From Dirofilaria immitis (taxonomy: Eukaryota > Nematoda > Chromadorea > Rhabditida > Onchocercidae): a stretch of DNA of 64,000 bases. Positions 40,247 through 52,592 of the stretch are shown here, one piece after another (position 1 is the first letter of the stretch; every line of letters begins with the position of its first letter). The DNA is taken from assembly GCA_024305405.1 (NCBI GenBank), contig JAKNDB010000105.1, forward strand, positions 744,001 to 808,000, written 5' to 3'. The notes below the pieces were generated by a model. The model saw only the letters and a program-made list of their open reading frames with translations, was not told the DNA's origin and ran no database searches. Made by a program: the position numbers and the translations under genes.

Positions 40247-41041
40247 ATGGAGCATTCTATTATATATTTAATTCGAGCCGTAAGTAAATATGAATTCCAT
40301 CAAGCATAATAAGTTTTTCTCTTTCATGAAATGCATCCACAATTTTGCTAGTGATTAATTATGGAGAAAATTTTGTGACTTCCACAAAATTCGCTTCTAA
40401 CTGATTGGAAATAGATGAAGGTGAATTCAGATAGGCGAAACTCTAAGTACAACACCTGTCGAACAATCATCACCAACACCAACACAAGCTTCAACAACAG
40501 GAGAACGAAAAAGCGAGTCGGTAAAGTTTCATATATTAAGGGTATGGTGATGACAATAATTATTCCACAGTTCTCTTGACTGTCTAGGTTTTAAAATCAA
40601 TTATTAAAGTCATTAAATCTGGACTGAAATCGTGTCTTTACTTTTAAATGAAAGACATATAGTATTAGAATTTTTAGGCCAAACATTTTAAACTTTATAT
40701 ACTTGAAAATAATGTTCCATAAACTTTGCATTCACTAGACTAAGCGGTCACGAACCAAATCGTCAGGTTCTAGACGACGCAAGAAGAAGAGAGAAACACC
40801 GCCAGAAGGATTCGACCAGTGGCCGGAAGCTGATCAGAAATATTATCAAGTACTTAAATATCATAAAAGATTTGGAAGTCTTATCAAAATGATGTAGAAT
40901 TAATTCGAGAAACTTAGTCACGAAGTATTCTGACATATACATTACTGTTTTTAGGAAATTTCTGCTCTTCTGCGTGATTCCAAAGCAACAAGAAAACAGT
41001 GTAGCTTCATGAGACAAAAATTGGAATTTGGAAATCTCTGA
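40247..41041 (+). CDS. Unrecognised small basic nuclear-type protein
   Basis: Four exons with matching phases and no indel: 40247-40279 (ATG), 40431-40520, 40739-40849, 40955-41041; about 106 residues, ending at TGA 41039-41041. Exon 2 is Thr/Ser/Pro-rich. Exon 3 has a strongly basic block (KRSRTKSSGSRRRKKKRE), likely a nuclear localisation signal, then PPEGFDQWPEADQKYYQ. Exon 4 reads EISALLRDSKATRKQCSFMR and ends EFGNL, probably helical. The short first exon is the weakest part. I do not recognise the family; a DNA- or RNA-associated role is inferred only from the basic block. Confidence 0.55.
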
Positions 41042-42083
41042 AAGTAAAAATATTACCTGTCATTTCTTAAATTGGGAATACCTTGAAATTTTCATTTGAG
41101 TGCACTAGGACTATGCTAACACATTCACATACATCTTCGGCGCTGTCTTATATCTGATGCCATCTTCGAAACCCCATAATTTTAGAGACAAATTGTGGAA
41201 ATTCAAAAAAGTTTGATAGTTTCATCAATTTCAGATACTTTGGTGATCACCCTTGAAAACACTTTTTTACCTTTTTTAATAAGAAAAAATGATTTAAAAT
41301 TAGTAATTTCAGCTTCGCTGGGCTTATCACCCAACACATAGCAGTGAAGTGAGTGCTTATAAGAAAGCACTGAAGGAAGTGATACCACTTGGAAAACTGA
41401 AAATCTTGATATTGATTTCTAATTTTCAAATAAGAAATAATTACTTATTTTAAATACTTAAAATCTCCAAACATCCAAAATTGTAGTCTACAGAAGCGCT
41501 GAATCAAAAAGCAATAATAAGCACAATTTTGAAAAGAATAATCCATGGGCAAGTTAGGAAATTACGAAACAAGTAGTTATTAAAAGTAAAAAGGAAGGCA
41601 CAAGTAAAAATGATTATTACAATAGTCGATACTATATGAAAAACAATTAATTTTGTTTTGTATCAAATCGAAAATAGATCTTGTTCATACATGTCAATCT
41701 TGATCCAATGACAAACTTATGTTTTTTAAAACTATTTACGAAATGAGCCATATAAAAATACAACCAGTAAACGGTAAAATATTGGTAATTTTACAAGTAT
41801 CAGAAAAAAGTTTAAAAAGTTAAAGAAGTTCGGGTGTCGAAATCAGTTAAAAAGAAACTGAATCAGAATATGGCATTTTCCTGAAAGCCATGACACGACA
41901 AACCCTAATAAATTTTGAATTCCTCATTACAAACGCATATAAGATTGAAAAAGCACGTCTTATTTAAAAGATTATGCCGCTCCCCAAATAAAACATAAGA
42001 GAAACAACGCAAGAAGGTCTAGAAATTTTAACGTACATTTAGAAAACCAGATATTCATAAACGAAACCAACCATCAGAAAAGA
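41042..42083. other. Convergent region between the small basic protein and TAPT1 genes
   Basis: Probably two 3' UTRs. I see no supported gene, repeat or RNA. Confidence 0.5.
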
Positions 42084-45000
42084 TCATGACTGTATACCTG
42101 CTTCAGGTTCTATTGCATTACTAAGCATTGTATATGCTTGCACATCAGAAAGACTCTCACATTCGGTGGTTCTTGTCCGCTTTCTCGGAATATTCTTTGG
42201 CTGATCCATAACTTCCGATGCATCTTCCTTTTCGTCCTTTTCAACATTGGCAGTATGAGACGGTAGCGAATTGTCTCTTCGAGATCTATAAAAAAATATG
42301 CAGTAATCTGGAGAATTAAAGAAATTAGTTAGATACAATGGACTAAACAAATTTTATAAATCAAACTATTTTTTTTCAGCTTCAAGTAATTCTCTAATTT
42401 TTATAAAATAAAGTTGGATAGTTTTGAAATCGAATTAATAAGTCAAATTTTAAGAAAAAATTGACTATAACTTTGAAAATACCTTGCAAATCGGAGAGAT
42501 GAAATTATAATAGGCGAAATAAGATTAATATAACAAAGGAGAATAAAACGTAATACTTCTCTATGTGGAAATTGATTACAATGTTTCTAGCGAATAAAGT
42601 TGATCACAAAAAAGTATAGCAATGCACTATTTTTTGAAGGAAAATTTCATATACCTCTTCGAAATGAGGGTTAATTGCTTTTACTTTTCCTGTCATTATA
42701 TACGGGTCGGAAGATATCATTTTTGATAAATCCATCACCACGCAAAAAAATAATGAATTAAAATTAAATGAAAAAGACAAAAACCGTTAAAAATATTCGC
42801 TTTTGTATGAAACATTTTAAACAAAAAATTCAAAGAAATGAACTGAGATAAAAGATGTATTTAAACGTATTATTAATATGGAAAGAATGCTTCGTACGAA
42901 AACGAATATTGTTTTAATCCATGAAAATAAGAAGGTAGCACTGAATGATCCTTATAAAAAAAAACCAAGAAATAGTGATTTGAGATTACGATGAATTCAG
43001 CGGTAATCAAACCATATCTTTCTATCAAAAAAGGGAAAAATTTTCTGCAAAAAAAAGCTCATAGATTAAATGAAATAAGGCGAGAGAAAAGAAGAAAAAA
43101 TGGAGAATAGTTCGATCTCACTGATGAATAAAAAATTATATACGATATATCCGGTAATTATAGAGTTCATTCTTTGTATCGTTAATTTGTGAATCCAATT
43201 CGGATAATAGAATTTTTGTATCTCATTCAATCAAATTCTTCATAGTTTCTTTTAGTGATAAATAGACATAAGTACTTGAAAATAGCCAACGACTTTGTCC
43301 TTCGTGGTTCCGGAATAGGCGTAGTTTCCAGACTACGGTTTAATTCATCCCAATGGGACATTAGATCTGATAAAGTGAAACCCTTATTTGCTCCTGTTTG
43401 ATGAAGAACATCTGGAAAAATACATATATCTAAAAAATTATTCAACAAATAGAAGAAAATCAAGAAGATTCGTAATAAAACAATTTATTGAATTCAAGAT
43501 TTCTATTAAAAATATATTTTACATAGAGAGTTCGTCTTCTGAAAATCCGAATAAAATATAGAAATATCTCTGCAGTCATAAATTTGAAAATTCAGAATAA
43601 GAAACTCACCACTAAAATCAATTAAACTTATTCGTGGTGAATTCGGAGCACTTTTGCTTTTCATCATCAACACTCTTTTTCGGAAAATCTCACATTCTGC
43701 TTTTTCCTGAAGTTCACGATAATGTTTGACATGTCCACATGCCTTTCCAAGAACAACGATACCATTCACTATTTTTAATGATAATAACAACAGCCATGTA
43801 ATACCTGGAATTGCTCTAAACTCTAGTATATCAAAAATAAAAACTTCACGGTCAGAAAAAATCGAAGAGATGAATATTAAAAACTACCAAAGTTTGATTT
43901 TAGAAGAACTAACAAATAATGAATTTAGAATTACTAATAACTTAATAATAGTAAACTACTTAAGAGATTCCAAAGCATAATCCATGCAATAAAAATTAAA
44001 TGCTATACCAAAAACAAAGAAAAATCTGTTAAACATGACAATAAAATCATTTTCATTATGTTGAAATATATCTAAAACACACCAGTGAAACTAAAATAAG
44101 ACGGTCGTATATTAATGGATATAAAAATTTGAAATCATAAGCGACTCACAAAAACAAGCTGTACAGATGTAATGGTGAAATCAAATGTTTGAGTTATAAC
44201 GCGTATCAGCATAATTGTTAGTGGAATAGGTATAAAACCCATTCGTCTTGAAACTTGATCTGAATAATCTGAAAAGGCCTTCTCGCCTCGACTTCGAATA
44301 ACATCGAAAGCAATTGTTATCGTGAAATCTGGAAATTACATTCATCAACACCTTCACTAAAATTCATTACTTCTTTTCACTTGATACCTAAATTACTATA
44401 AATCTGAAAGACAATCACTATCATTAAATAAGTCAAATACGGAATGAAAATTTTGGTTAACTTTAAATTTACATTAATCGACACCTTGATATACTTCCGC
44501 CGGTATTTCGTTGAATTTGGTGATAAAGGCGTGTTTCAACCAATCAACGATTACTTCCGCAATTATCACCAAGGCCTAAAAAGTTGGAATATACATCTCT
44601 GAAAACTAATAAGATGCTTTTGTTGCGTAATACAACATAAAAATTGTATCTTAAAATTAAGAATATGATGTTTTTAAAATGATAATAAATATAACAAAAA
44701 CAAAAGCGAACAAACAAGATCTGGCAACATTTCCACGAAATGCTCGCATTTCCAATTCACTGCCATCATATTTCTCACAACTACAACTGCCAATAAAGTA
44801 AAGATATGAAAACGTTCACGAACATCGCTGGAAATTTAGTCTTTTTTAAATCTAAACAAGTAATAAACATATAAATAAAATGCATCCTATTAACATCCAG
44901 CAGGTAAATTCGGATTTGATTTCAATTTCTATCCTATCGAATTTAATTAAAATGAATTTAATTCTATCCTATAGAATTTAATTATTTTGACCATCAAATA

Positions 45001-46829
45001 CTTTCTCAGTCCTATTCAAAGATATAAACAATATTCTTAATTAACTAGCCAAAATAACCCATAAAGAATAAAATATACAAAATAATGGAAATTAAATAAA
45101 CACCTGCAAGACATCTGAAAAAGATTTGCTTTAGCAAATTTTTTGAAAACCGATCCTTTAAGTTCAACAAAATTATTGGACATCATTATAGCGAGTAGTG
45201 CTTGCGTATGTGAATTAAAAGCAACATTCAAAGTTGTAGCCTGAAATTTTTAATAAAGAGCTTAAAATAATATTATAGAATTTTTCACCCCAAAGTTTTT
45301 ATATCCACTAATTCAATAATATAAAGATTTATAATGATTCAACACACTTGTAATAACACGAGTATTGTGTGTAGCCAGGTATAAATGATAGCAATAAATA
45401 GATGCACGAACATCCGTACATAACTTGATGACGAATGAGTGCTTGACCAAAACAAAGCATCAAAAATATCCTAAAATTTATAACTTTGAATAAATTTGGA
45501 AATGTATGATGGCAATGAACTGCAAAAATGAGCAAGCAAAAGATGACAAAACAAACCTGACCAAAACTGCTAAACAACTTATCGGCTACTTCGAGCATAT
45601 TGTAAAAAATATATAGTTTAATTACACCCTGACCTCGGACCTGAAACTACGTCTTGGAACCACTGATAGCACTTTTTACATCATTAGATTAATTCATTAA
45701 ATTCAAAATCGAAACTGTGATGCAGGAGAATAAATCAAAGAAATTATATCTAATTAAGGAAGCACTCTTATTTGCTTCATCTAAGCAGCTCTCATAATTC
45801 AGAAATAGATAAAAACGGTGTATAACATAAGATTTCGAAAAAATTCAAGAAGCATCCGAACAATTAAGAATCATTTCAGTGAGAAATTCTTGAATGAACA
45901 TGAAAATATAACCTGGTGATACATTACTGATGTGTCAATCAAAATCATAAGACATGAGCAAACTATCACAATGAAAGCTTTCAAAAATCACAGGTATTGG
46001 ATGCGGTCCATTTTCTCGAATATAATAATGAACCAATGACAGATGTCTGCAATTAACGGTGTGAATTTAATCTATTTCATATTATAAATATTTTGGGACT
46101 CTATCTTTAATCCAGTTTCTTTTCTAATAAATTAGAATTCTCAGCTAAAATTTTGCAGAATATATCTTTGTTCGAGTTTAATTTAATCATCTAAATGTAA
46201 TTGCTAGTAAATCTCAAGAAGATTCAGTATGCAAAAATGCTTTGCGCTTTAGAAACAATTCAAAAAAGTTTTACCAGTAAACGAATTGGTAAAATGTAGA
46301 TAAATGGCAAAAAGCTTCTACACATTGCAATGTACCATAAAACAAAAATTTTTCTAACTCAATCGGGATCTTCAAAAATGCACTTATTTTCTTCTGTTTT
46401 TCCGTATAACGTAATTCATCATTATCAAGTGAATATCCCTAGAAAAATCGACATGAAATTCTGATTATGCCAATTTATAATATTGCGACAACTTGCCGAT
46501 CAGAATTTTACTAATTCTCAACTTGGTTAAATTCTGGAATTATTCTGTTTTGCCTGCACTTCAAAAGCAATATTGGATGAGGACAATGAAATTAACCTGG
46601 TAAGTTCATTCCTTATGTAGCCCCAAAAACCCGGCACATACAAACTTTCTCTACCATCATGATCTTCCCAAGGACATGGTGATATATTTGAGCTTTCTTC
46701 TCGCATCTCTTCTCCGAATTGATCAGCAACATCTGATTCCTCAATTTCACTGCTATCATCATCGATGCCAATATTTGCTTTCACTTTTCGAAAGCGAACT
46801 CCTTCATCGGTACGAAAATTCATTTTCAT
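42084..46829 (-). CDS. tapt-1: TAPT1 homologue (multi-pass membrane protein)
   Basis: Exons in coding order: 46597-46829, 46275-46438, 45913-46046, 45557-45640, 45348-45470, 45104-45240, 44716-44827, 44485-44575, 44150-44328, 43610-43820, 43276-43411, then 42098-42285, read on to TGA at 42084; about 600 residues. TAPT1 is a conserved multi-pass protein linked to ER/Golgi secretion, cilia and axial patterning. Diagnostic blocks: YNMLEVADKLFSSFGQ, TTLNVAFNSH, MMSNNFVELKGSVFKKF, WLKHAFITKFN, FSDYSDQVSRRMGFIPIPL and IVNGIVVLGKACGHVK. The last two exons are hydrophilic (RKRTRTTECESLSDVQ). Exons 2 and 3 are each one base short at A5 runs (+ strand 46309-46313 and 45983-45987), splitting EAFLPF and CDFLKAF. 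The exon 1/2 join (ELTR then GYSLD) is also one base out, or uses the later donor GTGCAG. Confidence 0.92.
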
Positions 46830-49800
46830 ATCTATATGGATAATGTAACATAATTGCAATAATGATAACTCAGTCATTTATCAAACTATTAACTGACTAC
46901 AATTTTGATCAATAATATGAACTGAGCATTAAATCTCTAAAGATTATTTTTTTGGCAATTGTCCTAAAAGAAACATGGATTTCGCTAGATCATCATCTCT
47001 CCCATACGCCAGCTGAGATTCAATTTGGTAAATGTAATAAATAAATAAATGGATCCCATAGAGATAGAAACCGTATGGGAACTGAAACACAAAACTGAAC
47101 ATGAACAATCACATTAGCTGATCTGCTCTATGTACTGAAAATTTAGTACTTCTACTACACAGTCTGTATTGATAATTGAGACATTAGGTTTTCTGAAACT
47201 TTTCTAAAAGATATTTGGTTAAAAAAAAAAGAAAAAAAACTAACATGGAACGCAAAGAATTCGTTAAAGATGACTATCATTAGGAAAAGTTAAATTAAAA
47301 CCAAAATAAAAGAGGAATTTTGTGTAATCATATAGATGACCGAATTAATCAAAGATCGGATTTGTTATCATCGACACTTTATCATTCCCATCTTCCACCT
47401 GAAAATCCTCACTATTAATTTCAAACTATCCGGACTCAGCAACACACATATTTTAATTGTAGGCGACTCGAGCACAAACCAATTGGTTCTTATAATCGTG
47501 AAGGAGACCAGTTAGCTTTCTATTTCTTGTATTTTTCATCTTTGGCATTTGTTACCTGGACCTGTCTAAGACATTATCATATGTCTCCTGAATGTCACGT
47601 CTACAGACCACTACGAATAAAATATTTATAGGGAATTCGGTGGGTAGAGAAGCCGTGAATGACAGAATACCGGAAATATGTATTCATTCGGATGCATTTA
47701 TTTATATTCAGGATGTGGGTCGTAACATGTCGCTTTCTTTATTTTCTTCTCCAGAATCCAAACCTTAGCAATCTTGTCGGCATATTTTAAGCAATTGATT
47801 CTCGCTAGCGAATATTCGCGGCGTCAATCACTAAATGGGCTAAGTATTAGTGCATTCGGACCATATTCTCATAACTTTCTATGCCTAATTATCTAAGTGG
47901 AATTTACTATTTCAATAATAGCTCTAGATAGATGGATAGAAGTATTCCAAGATTTCTGAATCTGACTATTTCCGAAATTTTCTCTTCTGATGAAAAACGT
48001 TATTTAGACATGCCTAATAAATTTTTTGAATACATAAATATTTCTTTCGAAAATCACGAAATACTTATCCAATAATAGTACTGCCTGAGATCAGGTATGC
48101 ATTTTGCATAAAAAGGCTAACTAGAGAAGAATCCAATATTGAAAAGAGTAAAAAAATTGAGAAAATGTGCAGAAGTTTTTAAAAAAATATTTTTATTTCC
48201 ACCCTCAATAGTTACATCAGAGAGAACAAACTTCATCGAAATATGATGCTAATAATTCCTGGACCACACTTATGTTTATATGACCTAACTGAATCGATTT
48301 GAATTGATATTGCCGTCTAAAGCTATAATTCCATTAACAGATCTGTGATTCAAGATTTTCGGCCAATTTATACATCTTTTCTCCTTCATCTTCTCACTGA
48401 TAAACACATTGAAGCATTGATATTATCACAATTTTTCTGAGTTTTAATTTCTTACCTCCATTTAGAACAGTAACTTATTTTTTTAGCTCGATTTTTCGAG
48501 TCCATAATTTTTCGAAATTTAAAAATTCTCAAAATGTATTTGATATTATCGTTAATCTTGTACACCATATTTTGCAAAGCAACCAGACAAAAGACATGAT
48601 TCTATCTCGTTGATTTTGCAGTCTAATAGCTTATGAATGAAGACTGCATAATAATTAGAACTTATTTTTCATGTCGACAGTTTTTGGCTCCGGTTGATCT
48701 AAATGTCATTGCCGATGAATCACTGATATGCTGATATTTAAGATTACAAAGAAAGCAATACCTAGGAAGAGTTTGAAGGAAGATTAGAATGGAGCTAAAA
48801 TTGTCGGCATCAAATAAAAGAGATAAGTTTAAGAACATGAAAAATGCTTAAAACTTATGATCTATATATTCATGCCATCATGATCCAAATCAATATCCAA
48901 ATATTCTACGAATAGTATTTAAAAATTAAATACCTACCATAAAATAACATGATATCAATTCTAAATTATTTCTGATTTAAACATTTGCGCACTAACTAAC
49001 TGTCAAAAATTAGGATAATTATTCTAATGATAACATCGCAAATAATAAATTATAATGATCGAACTGAAACGAATTGCAAGTATTTATAATTTTGATAAAG
49101 CACGTGGTAAAAGATAATTAGATGTAGGAGATCATTATCATTAAGACATCACCTCAAGAAAGAACAAATTTCTCAATTTTTTTAAGCAACGAGGAAGAGA
49201 GATTGGGGACGTATTCAGAGAAAATAACTGATAATAAATGCTTCTTATTTCTGCAATAACTAGTGTATAATTTTTGCAATCATATTCTCGCGCTCATCGA
49301 TTTTGCAGATATCACAGGGTGTAAACTCGACATTGATTTTGGCTACTAATGGATACTTCATGATGTCAGGCCTACTTTCAAAATCTGACTTGCTTCAGAA
49401 TTTAATTCGTGTTCTGCAGTCAAGAAATTAAATTGTCACATAAGAAAGATTAGATAATAAATTGTCTATTGGCAAAATGATTATCAATAAGCAATATTTA
49501 AAATGATTAACTAAAACTGGTCACACTGATTTCATACGACAAACTGCTATGAGAATTTTCAGATAGCTTGCTAAATAAGATTTGTTTTGTTTTATAAGAA
49601 AATTTGTTACAGTAAAACTTTCATAAGCCCTTGAATTCGTGATGTGACCAAGAATGTTTTTCAATCTAACTTTTTCTTAAATAATAGAAAAAAATATGAG
49701 TGAAAGTCATTGCTAAATTGCTCATAACAGCAAGAGTCATTGAAGGACTGAATCAAAAATAATTTTACATCCAGAAAGAGTTTCCAATAATCAATCAAAA

Positions 49801-52592
49801 CAAACGGTGGCCTCTCCAGTTGGCATATCCTTTAGATCAATAATAGTTGTTTGATTTTTCCATAACTTATTGTGAAATTGATCTTTCCTTCTCAAAACGA
49901 AAAATTAGGATGCACAAATTCACAAATTCTAAAATTAAGAATTGTTTCTTTAACATTGCAAGACAATGCAATTTCGAGTAATAATAAAGTTTCTATAATC
50001 TATCAAAATTTTTATTGCGTCAAAGTTTACCAACTGCACTGTTTTCTCATCATAGAAAGGCGAAAAAATTTATTTACCAGAAAATATTATTCTTCTTCTC
50101 TGATACTGATGTCAATAGTTGGTTGCTGCTATTTTTTCACTTCATAATTAATTAAAAATTCATGGTCATATGACATCAGATATTTTCTTGCTGCTATTGC
50201 TTCTCTTGCACTGTAGAATTTTCGATCAATTTGAAAGATATGCTAATAGTATCTGTTAAGATTTTCACTAATTTCTTACTATTCTAAATCTTGTGAATAA
50301 AAATCAATTGGTATGCTGACCATTCATTTAAAAGTTTCAATAGTTATCTTTTGAAGACCAAAAGGTACCATAAAATATATAAAATGATCATGACAAATAA
50401 GTGCGAGATATTTGAGTAATCAGAAAAAGTATTGCTTGTCCTTTACAAAAAACAGGTAAAAAATTAGAACGAATAAATTGTTGATTATTTGATATTGCTT
50501 GTAAGAATGATATACCTTGAATAGCATTATTTTACTTAAGGGATCATACTGTAAAGGGTCGTATTGTAGCTTGATTTTGTTGACAAATCACCAAATTGTA
50601 TTTGTTTAATTTAATTTACTCGAAATTATATTCTATTTACTTGTTTACTTACGTCAACTTTACTCCTCCCAGATTTAATATTAACAGACATTACTGCTGC
50701 ACTTTACAACTGTTGATATGTATGCGATCTTTAATAATTCATTTTAAAATTCATAATTTCCCATTGGAACATAACTTGAAATATTGAAAATATCATCAGA
50801 TTTTATTTAATACTCAGGTAAGCATGACTTTTAAGTTCATCGATTTGATCCTAATTTAGTATTATTTAGGAATATAGAGTAGAAACAATTTAACGGAATT
50901 CTAAATGGATTAATCAGTTTAACAGTCTCGTTGAGATCTGCTGGAAGTATCGGCCCTTATTATAGATGGAGTTGATTAAAATATTCGCATTTGATTATAT
51001 TAAAAGTAGTGGTTGATTGAATGAAATATTGTCATTAGTAAATTGAAATATCGAATTCAATTCAATCTCATTTAGATGCAGCTGTAAGCTCATTAAAGTT
51101 AGATTAGAAACATAATGAACAATTATTTTTAAAAAAGAATGAAAAAGAATAACATTTGAAAGTGGTGCAAAATTCGAATGAAACTTCGAAAGATAGTTGT
51201 CGAAAGAAAAATTCTTACAAAACTTGCTAAAAATGCAATTTTGAGTAATAATTTAAAAGAATTTGAAAATAATGTTAATTTTGCTTCGCAGCAATACCTA
51301 AGACGACTTTGTAGTCATTAGATTTCAGCATGACAGTAATCATTACATGCTTTTCATCACAGTTGATAATAGATCAGCTTGTTATGCGAAGTATTTTAGT
51401 GTAAACGAAATAGTAATAAAATTTACAAGTTTCATTCTATATTATCAAACTTAATGTCTTACAGGCATTATTCTCAGCTTCTCAGATATTTTATTCAGTA
51501 AGTTACGGTAACATATTATTTAACATCGGGAAAAGATGCATTGCAAGACTCGGAAAATTTAGTCCTTTCTATTTGTAAAATTCTCCTTTTTCGAATAATG
51601 CATAAAAGCATTTCTGTTATGAGGTAGATTGATTGTTCAATGCTCTTGTAAATGATCACTTTCATTAGTCTCATTTTTATCTTCTCTTCTAAGATGTGTG
51701 ACTAGTTTTAGATAGAAAAAACTTCTACTTTCATTTGAAGAATTGTAACAGAAATTAAATAAAGAAATTGTTAAACGAGATCATTAATTTTTTTCTTCTG
51801 TTTTAAAGTGATGCTTAACATTAGTGCGTTTCATTTGTTTCAAATTCAGAAAAATTGATATTTATGGATGAATATATATCAATTGGTTATTCGTATTTCA
51901 GATTTTGGTATTCGGTGTTAAATTCTAAATTTATTAAATTTTCAAATATTTTTTTCTCTATGATGAGTAACATTTCCTACATATATTTTTTATATGTATA
52001 GCAACTGTGTATAGTAAACAAAGAAACCAAAAAAGTAGAAAAATTGATCATCGTAAGGAATAAAAGATGCTAAGATATCATTCGGCTGCCATTTTTTATA
52101 TTCAATTACTAATGGTTAATATAAGTTACCTGGAATAATTCACTTTAGTAATAAATGAAAGAGAAGAGGAGTGTTGAGAAATGTTTGTAATGTAGCTGGT
52201 GATATTCTGAGCACTCTTGAGAGAATATCTCAAATCAAGGAAGGTCATGAAGGTCATTCCTTCACTAACTAAAATAAGATTTTCTGCAAAATCTACAATC
52301 CTCCCCTCTTGTCCTTCACTACTATTCCTTCCAAATTCTGCTCTCCGACCTTATTTTTCTTTTTTTTATTTCTTTTCCTTCCACTCTTCATCTTCCTCAT
52401 TGCAACTTTCTCCCATCGTATTGTATTCAGGAAATCTCGCCTGAATAACTTTTGGCGCACCCTTCAGAAACTGGTTCTTCTTTCTGTTCACATGAGTATC
52501 GAAAATATTATTCCTTTTGGGAAATGATGCAGCATAAGATGACACATATATGCCTTCAAGCATATTTTGACGATATGTAATGTTGCGGTGTC
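46830..52592. other. Gene-poor 5.8 kb divergent region
   Basis: It lies between TAPT1 (-) and the BRICHOS gene (+). Apart from the candidate exon at 47419-47631 I found no coding region, RNA gene or transposon. The open frames at 49872-50147, 50596-50787 and 52217-52527 look like chance frames in A+T-rich sequence. Confidence 0.45.
47419..47631 (+). CDS. Candidate coding exon with one membrane helix
   Basis: A 71-codon frame without ATG at its start, in a less A+T-rich pocket. A good acceptor (TTTTAATTGTAG) ends at 47462, after which the frame reads RLEHKPIGSYNREGDQLAF, then a hydrophobic stretch (YFLYFSSLAFVTWTC) and RHYHMSPECHVYRPLRIKY before TAG. It could be the last exon of a small membrane protein. 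No partner exons were found, so it may be a relic or chance. Confidence 0.22.
   Translation, partial: FQTIRTQQHTYFNCRRLEHKPIGSYNREGDQLAFYFLYFSSLAFVTWTCLRHYHMSPECHVYRPLRIKYL

Noticed and set aside
44387..44407. Extra mini-exon of TAPT1 between exons 8 and 9
   Set aside because: The sequence looks like an exon with acceptor and donor, but its only useful frame has a stop. Skipping it gives an alignment to TAPT1 of exactly the right length.
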